A DNA stretch of 64,000 bases from an uncultured Phascolarctobacterium sp. (GTDB lineage Bacteria > Bacillota > Negativicutes > Acidaminococcales > Acidaminococcaceae), in the NCBI GenBank assembly GCA_905200645.1, contig CAJKLD010000008.1:1-64000 (forward strand), in the 5' to 3' direction. The position numbers and the translations under genes are program-made. This document shows, piece after piece, positions 44,054 through 53,660 of the stretch (its first letter is position 1; each line of letters begins with the position of its first letter). Below the pieces are notes generated by a model. The model saw only the letters and a list, made by a program, of their open reading frames with translations. It was not told the DNA's origin and ran no database searches.

Positions 44054-45526
44054 TTATTTCCCTAATTTTTTCTCAAACAAATTAACAATAGTTTTCAACA
44101 CCTTTAAACGCGCGTAATACTTATTGTTGCCTTCTACTACCGTCCACGGCGCGTACGAGGTATCGGTGCGCACCAGCATTTCGTTAACTGCCGCTTCATA
44201 AGCGTCCCATTTTTCACGATTGCGCCAATCCTCATCCGTAATTTTCCATTGCTTCATAGGATCGTTCTGACGGTCGGTAAAACGACGCAGCTGCTCGTCC
44301 TTGTCAATTTGCAGCCAAAATTTGGCAATAGCAAAGCCATGCTCCGCCCATTGCTGTTCCATATCTTTAATTTCGTCATAAGCACGCTGCCATTCATAAT
44401 CCTTAGCAAAGCCTTCGATACGCTCTACCATCACGCGGCCATACCAAGTGCGGTCAAAAATAGCAATGTTACCTGGCGATGGCAGATGTACCCAAAAACG
44501 CCACAAATAATGAAACTGCCGTTCCACCACATTAGGCGCAGAAACAGGCTGCACGCTAAAGCCCAACGGGTCCAGCGCAGCAGTCAAACGGCGGATTGCG
44601 CCGCCCTTGCCCGCAGCATCCCAGCCTTCAAAGCAGATAACCGTAGAAATTTGTGCCTTAAACATTTCAATCTGGAGCTGCTTCAAACGTTTTTGATATT
44701 TATCCAGTTCTTTTTTATATTCTTCTCTCGTCAATTCCTGCGTAGCATTTATTTTGCCTAACACGTCGTACATATTGTTGGGACGTACCACAGCAGCAGG
44801 CGCAACCACAGGAGTTTTCACAGCATTTTCCACTGTTTCTACAATAGAGCTGATAATTTCTATCTCTGCGCTGCGTCTGTCATCGGCGGCAATTAAATGC
44901 CAAGGAGCATTTACCTTATCGGTAGCTTCCAGCATTTTTTCATAACGCTCAAAATATTCTTCGTAATGCTCGCTTTCGTCAATAGCCGGGCTTACATCGC
45001 GCCAAGCCTTGCCCAAGGTTTTGGCGTTCTTTTCGATATTTTCTTTTTGTTTGTCTTTAGATAAATGAAGGAAAAATTTTAGGATAATGTAATTATCATC
45101 AGTAAGCATTTTTTCAAACTGATTAATATGGTCGTAGGAAATATTTTGGCTGTATTTATAGTCGTTATTCTTGTCGTTTTGTTCATTGGCATTTTTTAAA
45201 TAATACCAACTACGGTGATACACAACGATATTTCCTAAAGCAGGCAAATGCTTCCAAAAAAAAGTGAAAAACGGCTGCTTATACTCTGCTTCGCCCATAC
45301 GCACAGTAGAATACACATCAAAGCCGCGCGCGTCCATCTGCTGCATCATGGTGTTGATAATGGCGCTGCGGCGGGCACCGCGCCAGCCTTCAAACACAAT
45401 GATAATCGGCTTTTTGGCTTCGCGGGCCAAACGCTGCACCTGACCTAAACGCTCGCCCAGCTCATCCATTACCCTGCCATAATCACTTTTGGATAACTTT
45501 TTCTGCAAATCCAATTTTTCCAACAT
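44054..45526 (-). CDS. pap: Polyphosphate:AMP phosphotransferase (PPK2 class II)
   Basis: A 490-residue protein made of two fused PPK2 domains. The C-terminal domain (from about residue 285) has an intact Walker A GWDAAGKGGAI and lid region (FDRTWYGRV); the N-terminal domain has a degenerate one (GWRGARRSAI, no Lys), as usual for class II enzymes. It transfers phosphate from polyphosphate to AMP. Single gene upstream of the radical SAM gene. Confidence 0.9.
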   Translation of the reverse strand: MLEKLDLQKKLSKSDYGRVMDELGERLGQVQRLAREAKKPIIIVFEGWRGARRSAIINTMMQQMDARGFDVYSTVRMGEAEYKQPFFTFFWKHLPALGNIVVYHRSWYYLKNANEQNDKNNDYKYSQNISYDHINQFEKMLTDDNYIILKFFLHLSKDKQKENIEKNAKTLGKAWRDVSPAIDESEHYEEYFERYEKMLEATDKVNAPWHLIAADDRRSAEIEIISSIVETVENAVKTPVVAPAAVVRPNNMYDVLGKINATQELTREEYKKELDKYQKRLKQLQIEMFKAQISTVICFEGWDAAGKGGAIRRLTAALDPLGFSVQPVSAPNVVERQFHYLWRFWVHLPSPGNIAIFDRTWYGRVMVERIEGFAKDYEWQRAYDEIKDMEQQWAEHGFAIAKFWLQIDKDEQLRRFTDRQNDPMKQWKITDEDWRNREKWDAYEAAVNEMLVRTDTSYAPWTVVEGNNKYYARLKVLKTIVNLFEKKLGK

Positions 45527-45572
45527 ACTTACACCATCTCCTTATTTATCCTTCCCCTAATCCACCAAAACC

Positions 45573-46193
45573 CTAGCCTATTTCTTCACTACTATAAGGC
45601 TTTATACTGCGCGGCTTATCCAGCACCTGAGACATAATAAAACCGTTTACCAAAGCGGAATGCTTTAATTTCAGCTTAATTTTAGGCTGCTCCTGATTTT
45701 TAGCAAATTTTACGCTGCAAGCCGCCACTTCTTCATTAAATTTAGCTTCATCATAACCATAATCGCTTTTAGGGTCGCGGTACAGCTTGTTTTTATCGTG
45801 CACAAAGCTTTCATTATCGCGATGAATACGCCCTTTACCTTCATGCTGCGGCTCCCCGTCATAATGAATACGCTGCTTATCCCTGCGCTCCGGCTGCTTC
45901 GTTTCGTAATTTACAAGTACAGCATCGTTCTCTTCTGCCGGCGGCAAGGATTTTTTTCTTTTTCGCAGCCGCCTTTCAAAATCTGCCGCTACATCCGGCT
46001 TATTAGAGCTTGCAGTTTCAGCTTCAACAGTTTCTTGCTGCTCCTGCTGCATATCCGGCTCTGCTTCCGGAAAATTTGTATTATCATCATTAGGCACACG
46101 CCGTCTTTTTTTGCTTAACAAAACATCTAGGATGCCGCGTACCAGCATAAAAAAGATAAGCATTGGCACCAAATTATCCAATAAATCAAACAT
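45573..46193 (-). CDS. Hypothetical membrane-anchored, highly charged protein
   Basis: A 206-residue protein with one N-terminal membrane helix (residues 8-27) followed by a KKRRR stop-transfer and a long, charged, low-complexity cytoplasmic tail. The last 60 residues (from EAKFNEEV) look ordered. It lies 11 bases after floA, so it is probably co-transcribed with the nfeD-floA pair. No family recognised. Confidence 0.65.
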   Translation of the reverse strand: MFDLLDNLVPMLIFFMLVRGILDVLLSKKRRRVPNDDNTNFPEAEPDMQQEQQETVEAETASSNKPDVAADFERRLRKRKKSLPPAEENDAVLVNYETKQPERRDKQRIHYDGEPQHEGKGRIHRDNESFVHDKNKLYRDPKSDYGYDEAKFNEEVAACSVKFAKNQEQPKIKLKLKHSALVNGFIMSQVLDKPRSIKPYSSEEIG

Positions 46194-46204
46194 AATCCAA
46201 CCTC

Positions 46205-47218
46205 TTATTTACCGTTGGTTTTTTCTGCTCCTTCAACTGCTTCCGGACTGACCTCGGCAATGGTGCGGCGCATTTGCGTATCGGCCTGAATATTATTCAA
46301 ACGATAATAATCCATAACGCCTAAACGTCCGCTCTCTAAAGCAGCCGCCATAGCCGCGGGAACCTTAGCCTGCGCTTCTACTACCTTAGCCTGCATTTCC
46401 TGCGTGTAAGCCTTCATTTCCTGCTCTTTAGCAACTGCCATGGCACGGCGTTCTTCGGCGCGCGCCTGAGCAATGCGCTTATCAGCCTCAGCTTGGTCAG
46501 TCATCAAAGCTGCGCCAATGTTACGTCCAACATCTACGTCCGCAATATCAATGGACAAAATTTCAAAAGCAGTACCTGCGTCAAGGCCCTTATCTAAAAC
46601 AGTTTTAGAAATAAAATCAGGATTTTCCAATACCTTACTGTGATCGTCACTGGAACCGACATTAGTAACGATACCTTCGCCAACGCGGGCAATAATCGTC
46701 GCTTCACCTGCGCCGCCTACTAAACGGTCAATATTAGCGCGCACGGTTACGCGCGCCTTTACCTTTAATTCAATACCGTCTTTCGCCACTGCGCTGACTA
46801 CGGGAGTTTCAATAACTTCGGGATTAACGCTCATCTGCACTGCTTCCAACACATTACGGCCTGCCAAATCAATGGCGCAGCCGCGCTCAAAGCTCAAATC
46901 AATCTGCGCTCTGTGAGCGGCAATTAACGCATCAATAACGCGGTCAACGTTACCACCGGCCAAATAATGAGCTTCCAACTGATTTACGTTCACATCCAAG
47001 CCAGCTTTATTAGCCTTAATCAAAGGCAGCACAATTTGCGAAGCAGGCACACGGCGCAGGCGCATACCAATTAAATTAAAAATGCCTACGTTAACGCCGG
47101 CCGCAATAGCGCTAATCCAAAGTCCCAAGGGTACAAAATTCAAGAAAATGGCAATGCCCGCGATAACTAACACAAACATAATGCCGCTGCCAAAAATAAA
47201 ATTAAATAAAAAATCCAT
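46205..47218 (-). CDS. floA: Flotillin-like protein FloA
   Basis: A 337-residue YqfA/FloA family protein that organises membrane microdomains. An N-terminal membrane region (residues 5-50) precedes the SPFH domain and a C-terminal Ala/Glu-rich helix (EEARRAMAVAKEQEM). Full length. It follows nfeD by four bases, the standard pairing. Confidence 0.93.
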   Translation of the reverse strand: MDFLFNFIFGSGIMFVLVIAGIAIFLNFVPLGLWISAIAAGVNVGIFNLIGMRLRRVPASQIVLPLIKANKAGLDVNVNQLEAHYLAGGNVDRVIDALIAAHRAQIDLSFERGCAIDLAGRNVLEAVQMSVNPEVIETPVVSAVAKDGIELKVKARVTVRANIDRLVGGAGEATIIARVGEGIVTNVGSSDDHSKVLENPDFISKTVLDKGLDAGTAFEILSIDIADVDVGRNIGAALMTDQAEADKRIAQARAEERRAMAVAKEQEMKAYTQEMQAKVVEAQAKVPAAMAAALESGRLGVMDYYRLNNIQADTQMRRTIAEVSPEAVEGAEKTNGK

Positions 47219-47222
47219 GCTT

Positions 47223-47696
47223 TCACTCCTTTAATACATCTACAAAAATTTTACTGCCTTCTACCTTAACTACCTGCACCGGGCTGTCCTTAGTAACAAA
47301 ATCGCCCAAACTGCTTACATCGTAACGCCTGCCTTCCAGCAGAATTGTTCCGGCAGGACGCAAGGTAGTCAGCGCTATGCCGCGTTTGCCTGACAGTGCA
47401 GATAAATTTTCGCTGCCGGTATAGCCGTCGCTGTTTTTTTGCTTATCCCACAGCACAAAAGGATTCCATTTGCTTTCTCTTGGCAGATAGAAGCACAAAA
47501 AGCCAATGCACAGCGCCGCCAGTAAATAAACGCCTAAAATAACCAGCAGAGCAGGCATCCCGCCGCCCAGCAAATAATAGCTTCCGCCGCTGAAGCACAG
47601 CAGGCTGGCGATACCAAAAAGGCCAAGGCCGGGCACTGCCAGCTCCACCGCCATTAAAATAACGCCGGCAATAAAAAGATAATATTCTATAGGCAT
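47223..47696 (-). CDS. nfeD: NfeD family membrane protein
   Basis: A 157-residue short NfeD: three membrane segments (about residues 4-75) and a C-terminal OB-fold domain (ALTTLRPAGTILLEGRRYDV). NfeD proteins partner with flotillins. The N-terminal protease domain of long NfeD (YqeZ) is absent. Confidence 0.88.
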   Translation of the reverse strand: MPIEYYLFIAGVILMAVELAVPGLGLFGIASLLCFSGGSYYLLGGGMPALLVILGVYLLAALCIGFLCFYLPRESKWNPFVLWDKQKNSDGYTGSENLSALSGKRGIALTTLRPAGTILLEGRRYDVSSLGDFVTKDSPVQVVKVEGSKIFVDVLKE

Positions 47697-47862
47697 AGCA
47701 TACCTCCTCTATTAAATATTGATATATTCTACTAAGCTCTGCTTTCGCGTTCACTATCGCTCCGCAATCGCTAAGCATTTACATTATACCATGTTTTGGC
47801 TTGCCTCCGCCATCTTTCAGCAGTAAATACTGTATTTTATAACAGATTTTTTACAACCTTTT

Positions 47863-47903
47863 AAAAATAAAATAACCGCGTCGGACTTCTCCAACGCGGT
47901 TAT
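47863..47903 (-). terminator. Terminator of the rpsU-yqeY operon
   Basis: Perfect 10-bp stem ATAACCGCGT/ACGCGGTTAT followed on the minus strand by TTTTATTTTTAA, directly after the yqeY stop. Confidence 0.85.
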
Positions 47904-47908
47904 CATAA

Positions 47909-48358
47909 TTATTTGAGTAAATCACGAACGATAGCATTTATGCGTTTGCCATCTGCACGGCCTTTAGTTTTGGCCATAACAGCCGGCATAACCTTACCCA
48001 TATCCTTAGGACTTGTAGCGCCGACAGCGGCAATTACTTCTGCTATGATGGCTTTCAGTTCGTCATCACCGAGAGCTTCAGGAAGATATTTTTTTAAAAT
48101 AACAATTTCTTCCTTCGCTTGGGCAACCAACTCATCGCGACCGGCCTTTTGGAATTCTTCCAAAGAATCCTGACGCATTTTGACCTCTTTCATCAAGACT
48201 GCCAGAACCTCGTCATCTGTAAGTTCCTTTTTGTCATTGATTTCAACATTCTTAATATTAGCACGCACCATGCGTATGACGGACAAGCGCAACTTACCGG
48301 CTTCTCTGTCCTTCATAGCCTGCTTCATATCAGCAGTTAATTGGTCTTTTATAGACAT
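47909..48358 (-). CDS. yqeY: GatB/YqeY domain protein
   Basis: A 149-residue YqeY. The ordered helical domain is related to the tail of the GatB amidotransferase subunit that handles tRNA; the cell role is unsettled. ATG 48358 has a GGAGG site; the TTG at 48373 would overlap it. Sits 15 bases after rpsU, a conserved Firmicute pair. Confidence 0.92.
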   Translation of the reverse strand: MSIKDQLTADMKQAMKDREAGKLRLSVIRMVRANIKNVEINDKKELTDDEVLAVLMKEVKMRQDSLEEFQKAGRDELVAQAKEEIVILKKYLPEALGDDELKAIIAEVIAAVGATSPKDMGKVMPAVMAKTKGRADGKRINAIVRDLLK

Positions 48359-48373
48359 ACAGCCCGCCTCCAA

Positions 48374-48550
48374 TTATCTGGTTTTACGTTTTCTGGCTGC
48401 TTCGGATTTTTTCTTACGGGCAACGCTGGGTTTTTCATAATGCTCGCGTTTTCTTACCTCAGAAAGAATGCCTGCCTTTTGGGTTGCTCTTTTAAATCTG
48501 CGCAATGCGCTGTCTAAAGTTTCATTCTTGCCAACTTTAATTTCTGCCAT
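48374..48550 (-). CDS. rpsU: 30S ribosomal protein S21
   Basis: A 58-residue S21. The basic C-terminal tail (KKKSEAARKRKTR) is typical. The longer frame to 48616 is rejected because the ATG at 48550 has a strong GGAGGGAG site. Confidence 0.95.
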   Translation of the reverse strand: MAEIKVGKNETLDSALRRFKRATQKAGILSEVRKREHYEKPSVARKKKSEAARKRKTR

Positions 48551-48636
48551 CTGTTCTCCCTCCCTCCACACACTTAGGGAAGTGTATCTGCAAATTAAGT
48601 TTTTAAATGTTACCACCTAAAAACACTTACTTACCT

Positions 48637-48665
48637 ATTATACAAGAGAAAGCAACATTTGTCAA
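48637..48665 (-). promoter_or_regulatory. Promoter of rpsU-yqeY
   Basis: Minus-strand TTGACA (48665-48660), 17-base spacer, TATAAT (48642-48637): full consensus. It gives an approximately 80-base leader before rpsU. Confidence 0.85.
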
Positions 48666-48670
48666 GATTT

Positions 48671-49009
48671 TCAGCAGGGAGGCCAGCCTAATACTTTGCC
48701 GCCAATTAAATGAATATGCAGATGTTTAACGGTTTGGCCGCCGTCGTCGCCGGTATTGATAACAATACGGAAACCTTTTTCAGCGATACCGGTTTTTTCG
48801 GCAATCATTTTTACTTTGCCAAGCATATAAGCAAGCAATTCAGCATCAGCAGTTGTAACATCGCGAGTGTGTTCCTTAGGCAGTAGCAGTACATGAACGG
48901 GAGCAGCCGGAGCTACGTCATTAATCGCAATCATTTTGTCATCCTCATATACTTTGGCAGAAGGAATATCACCCTTAATAATTTTGCAAAAAATGCAATC
49001 TTCAGCCAT
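48671..49009 (-). CDS. hinT: HIT family purine nucleoside phosphoramidase
   Basis: A 112-residue HIT protein. The catalytic H-x-H-x-H triad motif (KHLHIHLIGG) is near residues 94-99, with an N-terminal zinc-type CIFCKI. It hydrolyses AMP-lysine-type phosphoramidates. Lies just upstream of the rpsU promoter in the same direction. Confidence 0.93.
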   Translation of the reverse strand: MAEDCIFCKIIKGDIPSAKVYEDDKMIAINDVAPAAPVHVLLLPKEHTRDVTTADAELLAYMLGKVKMIAEKTGIAEKGFRIVINTGDDGGQTVKHLHIHLIGGKVLGWPPC

Positions 49010-49124
49010 TATTATCCCTCCTTCTTATTTTTTAATTTTACTTTAAATCGCAAAACTTTACTTCAAAGCTTACTTAATATTATAGCACAATTTGAAGCAG
49101 ACTGACACAAAAGTCACTCTCTTT

Positions 49125-50438
49125 TTACAAAAGCTCGCCGGTCAGCCAATCTTCCTGCACGCCAATAATTTTAACCTTGCAAATTGCTCCGGCTAATGCA
49201 GGCGTACCGCCAACAATAACACGCAGATAAGGTCCACATAAACCTTCCATGTGCTCGCCGTCTACAGGCTGCTCAAACAGCACCTCTTCTGTTTTGCCAA
49301 CCATAGACAAAAGCATTTGCCGGTGCAGCTTTTCGTCCAGCTGCGCCAAGCGGGCAGCGCGCTCTGCTTTTATATTTTCCTCTACCTGATTAGGCATAGC
49401 TTCCGCAGGCGTCCCCTTGCGTTTGGAATAAGGGAAAATGTGCATTTTAGCAAAGCCGCATTCTTCGGCAAAGCGCAAGGTCGTCGCAAAATCTTCCTCG
49501 GTTTCTCCGGGAAAGCCTACGATAATATCCGTAGTTATAGCCACATCCGGCACCTGACGGCGAATATCTGCCAGCAAATTTTTAAAACGCACTGTATCGT
49601 ATGGTCGGTGCATGGACTGCAAAATTTTATCACAACCGCTTTGCAGGGGCAGATGCAGATGCTTACACAAACGCGGCTCCTGCGCCATAAGCTGCAAAAG
49701 ACGCGGCTCCACCTCCACAGATTCCAGGCTGCCTAAACGCAGACGGCGCACGCCCTCTACACTTAAAGCTGCCTGCACTGCGTCATACAAGGTAATGTGC
49801 TTGCCTTCTTTCGCAAGCTCCTTGCCGTAACAGCCCAAATGAATACCAATGAGCACAACCTCTTTATAGCCTGCTGCCACCAGCTTTTTTATTTCCGTGC
49901 GAATACTCGCCAGGCTGCGACTGCGCAGCGGGCCTCTGGCATAAGGAATAATGCAGTACGTGCAGTATTGATTACAGCCCTCTTGAATTTTTAAAAACGC
50001 GCGCGTTTTATCAGTTTCCGTACCTACGCCCAGTTCTTCAAATTGCGTGTCGACAGTCATCTTCTGCACGTTGTCTAAAATTTCATTCTGCTTCTGCGCC
50101 AACGCCTGCTCCACCAGCTCCACAATGCGTCCACGCTCTTGGTTTCCGATAATTACATCCACGCCTTCAATAGCGCGCACCTCTTCCGGTGCTGTCTGCG
50201 GATAGCAGCCTGTAACAACAGTTAAGGACAAAGGATGGCGGCGCACGACGCGATTGATAATCTGGCGCGATTTACGCTGTCCCGTGTTTGTCACCACGCA
50301 GGTGTTGATTAAATACACATCTGCCTGACCGGCAAAATCTACTATCTCGTAACCTGCCTGACGAAAAATTTCTTCCATGCTAGCCGTATCCGCCTGATTT
50401 ACCTTGCAGCCCAAGGTATAAAAAGCAATTTTTCTCAT
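49125..50438 (-). CDS. mtaB: tRNA (t6A37) methylthiotransferase
   Basis: A 437-residue radical SAM methylthiotransferase. The N-terminal MTTase domain has conserved Cys11, Cys47 and Cys78 for the auxiliary cluster, the radical SAM motif is CNQYCTYC near residue 156, and a TRAM domain ends the chain. It converts t6A37 to ms2t6A37 in tRNA-Lys. Follows rsmE by six bases. Confidence 0.92.
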   Translation of the reverse strand: MRKIAFYTLGCKVNQADTASMEEIFRQAGYEIVDFAGQADVYLINTCVVTNTGQRKSRQIINRVVRRHPLSLTVVTGCYPQTAPEEVRAIEGVDVIIGNQERGRIVELVEQALAQKQNEILDNVQKMTVDTQFEELGVGTETDKTRAFLKIQEGCNQYCTYCIIPYARGPLRSRSLASIRTEIKKLVAAGYKEVVLIGIHLGCYGKELAKEGKHITLYDAVQAALSVEGVRRLRLGSLESVEVEPRLLQLMAQEPRLCKHLHLPLQSGCDKILQSMHRPYDTVRFKNLLADIRRQVPDVAITTDIIVGFPGETEEDFATTLRFAEECGFAKMHIFPYSKRKGTPAEAMPNQVEENIKAERAARLAQLDEKLHRQMLLSMVGKTEEVLFEQPVDGEHMEGLCGPYLRVIVGGTPALAGAICKVKIIGVQEDWLTGELL

Positions 50439-50444
50439 CTATTG

Positions 50445-51185
50445 TTAATCTCCTAAATCTCCTGTTTCATAAAAAATCGCGCTGATAGCTACCAAGCCTG
50501 CCGTTTCTGCCCGCAGAATGCGTCTGCCCAAGCTGACAGGAACTGCTCCGGCGGCTTTGGCAAGCTCCAATTCATGCTCGCTGATGCCGCCCTCCGGGCC
50601 GATAATTAACAGCAGCTTTTGTATGTCGCCAGCCTCTGCCGCCTGCAAAGCAGCTTTCAAACTTATCTTATCCTCACATTCGTAAGCGATAATTTTGGTC
50701 TGAAAATTATTGTCAGCCAGCATTTGCGCCATAGATTGCACTGGCTGTACCTGCGGAATAATATCACGCTTGCTTTGCTTGGCAGCGCTTTCGGCAATTT
50801 TCTGCCAACGCTCTACTTTTTTCGCAGCCTTGGCGCCCTCTAAACGCACTACGGAATGCTCCATAGCCACAGGAACGACGCTGTATGCGCCCATTTCCAC
50901 AGCCTTTTGCACAATAAAATCCATTTTTTCACCCTTGGTTAAGCCCTGCGCCAGCACCAGCTTCACCTGCGGCTCATGGCTTTCTGCCAATTTTTCTAAG
51001 CATCGCACATAAACGCGCTCTCTGTCAATTGACGCAATTTCCGCCACGGCGCTGACACCGTCGTCGCTGACAATTTGCAGCTTTTCCCGCGGCTGCATAC
51101 GCAACACCTTACTGATATGCCACGCGTCCACGCCTTCAATATACATTTCCTCGCTATAAAGTTGAGGAATAAAAAATCTGTGCAT
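50445..51185 (-). CDS. rsmE: 16S rRNA m3U1498 methyltransferase
   Basis: A 246-residue SPOUT methyltransferase with an N-terminal PUA-like domain and the C-terminal knot motif IIGPEGGISEHELELA near residues 190-210 and LGRRILRAETA at the end. Part of the conserved prmA-rsmE-mtaB run. Confidence 0.93.
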   Translation of the reverse strand: MHRFFIPQLYSEEMYIEGVDAWHISKVLRMQPREKLQIVSDDGVSAVAEIASIDRERVYVRCLEKLAESHEPQVKLVLAQGLTKGEKMDFIVQKAVEMGAYSVVPVAMEHSVVRLEGAKAAKKVERWQKIAESAAKQSKRDIIPQVQPVQSMAQMLADNNFQTKIIAYECEDKISLKAALQAAEAGDIQKLLLIIGPEGGISEHELELAKAAGAVPVSLGRRILRAETAGLVAISAIFYETGDLGD

Positions 51186-51212
51186 AATTACTCCTGCTAT
51201 ACTAAAACTAAC

Positions 51213-52148
51213 TTACGACTTAACAAACTGCATGACAACCCAGCCGCCGCGACGGTCAACTGCGTCCAGCTTTAAGCCCTGATTTTGAGCCGCCGCTTCG
51301 ACATCAGCCATGCGCTCTTCAATAATGCCGCTGGCTAAAAATACGCCGTCGTCCTTGAGCTTGACAGGAATATCCGGCAGCAGCATAATAATAATATCAG
51401 CAATAATGTTGGCTATAATCACGTCAGCCTGACCCTCGGTACCGTGCAGCAAATCGCCCTCGCGGACTTCAATTTTGTCGCTCAAATGATTATTAGCTAC
51501 GTTTTCTTTTGCTACGCGCACTGCTACGCCGTCAATATCTACGGCCTTAACTTCTTTGGCACCGCACAAGGCTGCGGCAATAGCCAAAATACCGCTGCCG
51601 GTGCCTACGTCAAATACAGTCGCTTCGTCGTGCATAATTTTTTCTAAGCGCTCCATCATCATATTGGTAGTGTGATGAGTGCCGGTGCCAAACGCCATGC
51701 CCGGATCAATTTCAATAACGTGCTCGCCATTTTTGGCAGCATATTCCTCCCAGCTGGGCTTAATCACCAAGGATTTGCCCACGTGCGTCACATGAAAATA
51801 CTGTTTCCATTCGTTGGCCCAATCCTGCTCGGACACCTTGCGAAAGCGGGTATTGCCAAAGCGGTATTTACCGATACGCTCCTCCACCGCCTGCAATTCT
51901 GTCTCAATTTGCGCCAAACGTCCGTCCAACTTTTCATCATCAGCGTAATAACCGCTGACGGTAACAATTTCTGTGTTTTCCTGCTCGGGAATATCGCACA
52001 ACTCCCAAGTGCCGCTGTTGCGCAAATCATTTATCAGCCGCGGGTCCTCAATGGCCACGCCCTTAGACCCGGCCTCCGTCAAAATTTCGGAAACCGCCTC
52101 CACCGCTTCGTGAGTTACTGCAACATTTACTTCTATCCAATTATCCAT
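51213..52148 (-). CDS. prmA: Ribosomal protein L11 methyltransferase
   Basis: A 311-residue class I SAM methyltransferase that methylates L11. The SAM motif DVGTGSGILAIAA is near residue 180 and the post-I acid VDIDG follows; the NIIADI motif is near 240. ATG 52148 gives the usual MDNWIEV-type start; ATG 52172 would add eight residues. Neither has a well-spaced site, so the start is uncertain. Confidence 0.9.
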   Translation of the reverse strand: MDNWIEVNVAVTHEAVEAVSEILTEAGSKGVAIEDPRLINDLRNSGTWELCDIPEQENTEIVTVSGYYADDEKLDGRLAQIETELQAVEERIGKYRFGNTRFRKVSEQDWANEWKQYFHVTHVGKSLVIKPSWEEYAAKNGEHVIEIDPGMAFGTGTHHTTNMMMERLEKIMHDEATVFDVGTGSGILAIAAALCGAKEVKAVDIDGVAVRVAKENVANNHLSDKIEVREGDLLHGTEGQADVIIANIIADIIIMLLPDIPVKLKDDGVFLASGIIEERMADVEAAAQNQGLKLDAVDRRGGWVVMQFVKS

Positions 52149-52259
52149 AGCCGTTTTATAAGCTCCCTTCATTATTCATACAGAAAGATTTTATTTTCTT
52201 ATTATACACTATTATCCGCTAAAATGTATAGCTTTCAAGGGAAAATCCCGCGCTTACTC

Positions 52260-52288
52260 TTGACGATACAAAAAATAAATTTTATACT
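52260..52288 (+). promoter_or_regulatory. Promoter of the threonine ammonia-lyase gene
   Basis: TTGACG at 52260-52265 and TATACT at 52283-52288, 17-base spacer; leader of about 105 bases with no obvious riboswitch. Confidence 0.6.
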
Positions 52289-52400
52289 TTATTTATATAA
52301 AATACGCTGCAGCGACGTTATTTTTTGGCAACAAAAAGCGCTTGGCGATAAAATTTATTATTTTTTAATTGTAAAATAAGGGAAAAAAGGAAGTGCTTCC

Positions 52401-53615
52401 ATGCTCACACTCGACAAAATTTATCATGCGTCCTTCGTTTTAAAAAGCGTAGCCCGCAAAACTGACCTTATTGCCGCACCAAATTTAGGCAAGGGTCTGG
52501 ATCTGTATTTAAAGACAGAAAATTTACAGGTAACAGGCAGTTTTAAAGTTCGCGGCGCATATTATAAAATCAGCCAGCTTACTCCTGAAGAAGCCGCTAA
52601 AGGCGTTATCGCCTGCAGCGCCGGTAATCACGCGCAGGGCGTAGCTTTAGCTGCTACCCGCATGGGTATTAAAAGCGTTATTTGTATGCCCGACGGCGCG
52701 CCCATTATGAAGGTAGAAAACACAAAAAATCTTGGCGCGCAGGTAGAGCTTGTGCCCGGCGCTTATGACGAAGCTCACGACCGCGCCGTGCAGCTGCAAG
52801 CCGAAACCGGCATGACCTTTATTCATCCTTACGACGATGAACTTGTTATAGCCGGCCAAGGCAGCATAGGCTTAGAAATTCTTGACCAGCTACCGGATGT
52901 AGAAGCAGTTATTATTCCTATCGGCGGCGGCGGCTTAATCAGCGGCGTAGCCTTCGCTATAAAAAGTCTGCGTCCCGAGGTAAAAATCTACGGCGTACAG
53001 GCGGCAGGCGCAGCCAGCATGTTCAACGCTTTCCGCGACCACAAATACGAAACCTTGAACAAGGTAAACACCTTCGCCGACGGTATTGCCGTAAAAACTC
53101 CCGGCGAAACTACTTTTGACATTATCAGCAAATATGTTGACGATATCGTTACTGTCAGCGAGGATGAAATTGCTACCGCTATTTTAACGCTAATGGAAAA
53201 GCAAAAGCTGATTGCCGAGGGTGCAGGCGCAACTCCTGTGGCTGCGGCGCTCTTTAATAAGCTGCCGCTGGCAGGCAAAAAAACTGTCTGCCTAGTTTCC
53301 GGCGGCAATATCGACGTCAATATTCTTTCCCGCGTCATCACCCGCGGGCAAATCACCACCGGCCGCAAAGCAGATTTGGTTATCGTGCTGGACGACCGTC
53401 CCGGCCAACTGCGTCAGGTCAGCGAAATCGTGAGCAACTGCGGCGCAAACGTGGTAGGCGTGCAGCATAACCGCAGCGACGTTAATATGCCCATTACCGG
53501 CTGCTACCTCAAGCTGGAGCTGGAAACCCGCGACCAGGCGCAGATTGACGAAATCAAAACCAAATTACATGAAGCAGGCTTCCAACTGCTCCACGACAAA
53601 GCGGTGCATTATTAA
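52401..53615 (+). CDS. ilvA: Threonine ammonia-lyase with ACT domain
   Basis: A 404-residue PLP enzyme that turns threonine into 2-oxobutanoate. The PLP lysine is in TGSFKVRGAYYK near residue 49, the phosphate loop is GGGGLISG near 175, and a short C-terminal ACT domain (VIVLDDRPGQLRQVSEIV) covers residues 330-400. This length fits the one-ACT TdcB/IlvA form found in many Firmicutes; biosynthetic or catabolic use is not decided by sequence. Single gene with own terminator. Confidence 0.9.
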   Translation: MLTLDKIYHASFVLKSVARKTDLIAAPNLGKGLDLYLKTENLQVTGSFKVRGAYYKISQLTPEEAAKGVIACSAGNHAQGVALAATRMGIKSVICMPDGAPIMKVENTKNLGAQVELVPGAYDEAHDRAVQLQAETGMTFIHPYDDELVIAGQGSIGLEILDQLPDVEAVIIPIGGGGLISGVAFAIKSLRPEVKIYGVQAAGAASMFNAFRDHKYETLNKVNTFADGIAVKTPGETTFDIISKYVDDIVTVSEDEIATAILTLMEKQKLIAEGAGATPVAAALFNKLPLAGKKTVCLVSGGNIDVNILSRVITRGQITTGRKADLVIVLDDRPGQLRQVSEIVSNCGANVVGVQHNRSDVNMPITGCYLKLELETRDQAQIDEIKTKLHEAGFQLLHDKAVHY

Positions 53616-53624
53616 GGTTAAAGT

Positions 53625-53660
53625 GCAAAAAGCTCCCTCTAAAAAGAGGGAGCTTTTTGC
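53625..53660 (+). terminator. Strong rho-independent terminator after ilvA
   Basis: A 16-bp perfect stem (GCAAAAAGCTCCCTCT and complement) with a 4-base loop, ten bases past the stop. Confidence 0.9.

Noticed and set aside
44054..45526. Degenerate N-terminal Walker A in the polyphosphate:AMP phosphotransferase
   Set aside because: Class II two-domain PPK2 enzymes normally have one inactive half, so this is expected and not a loss of function.
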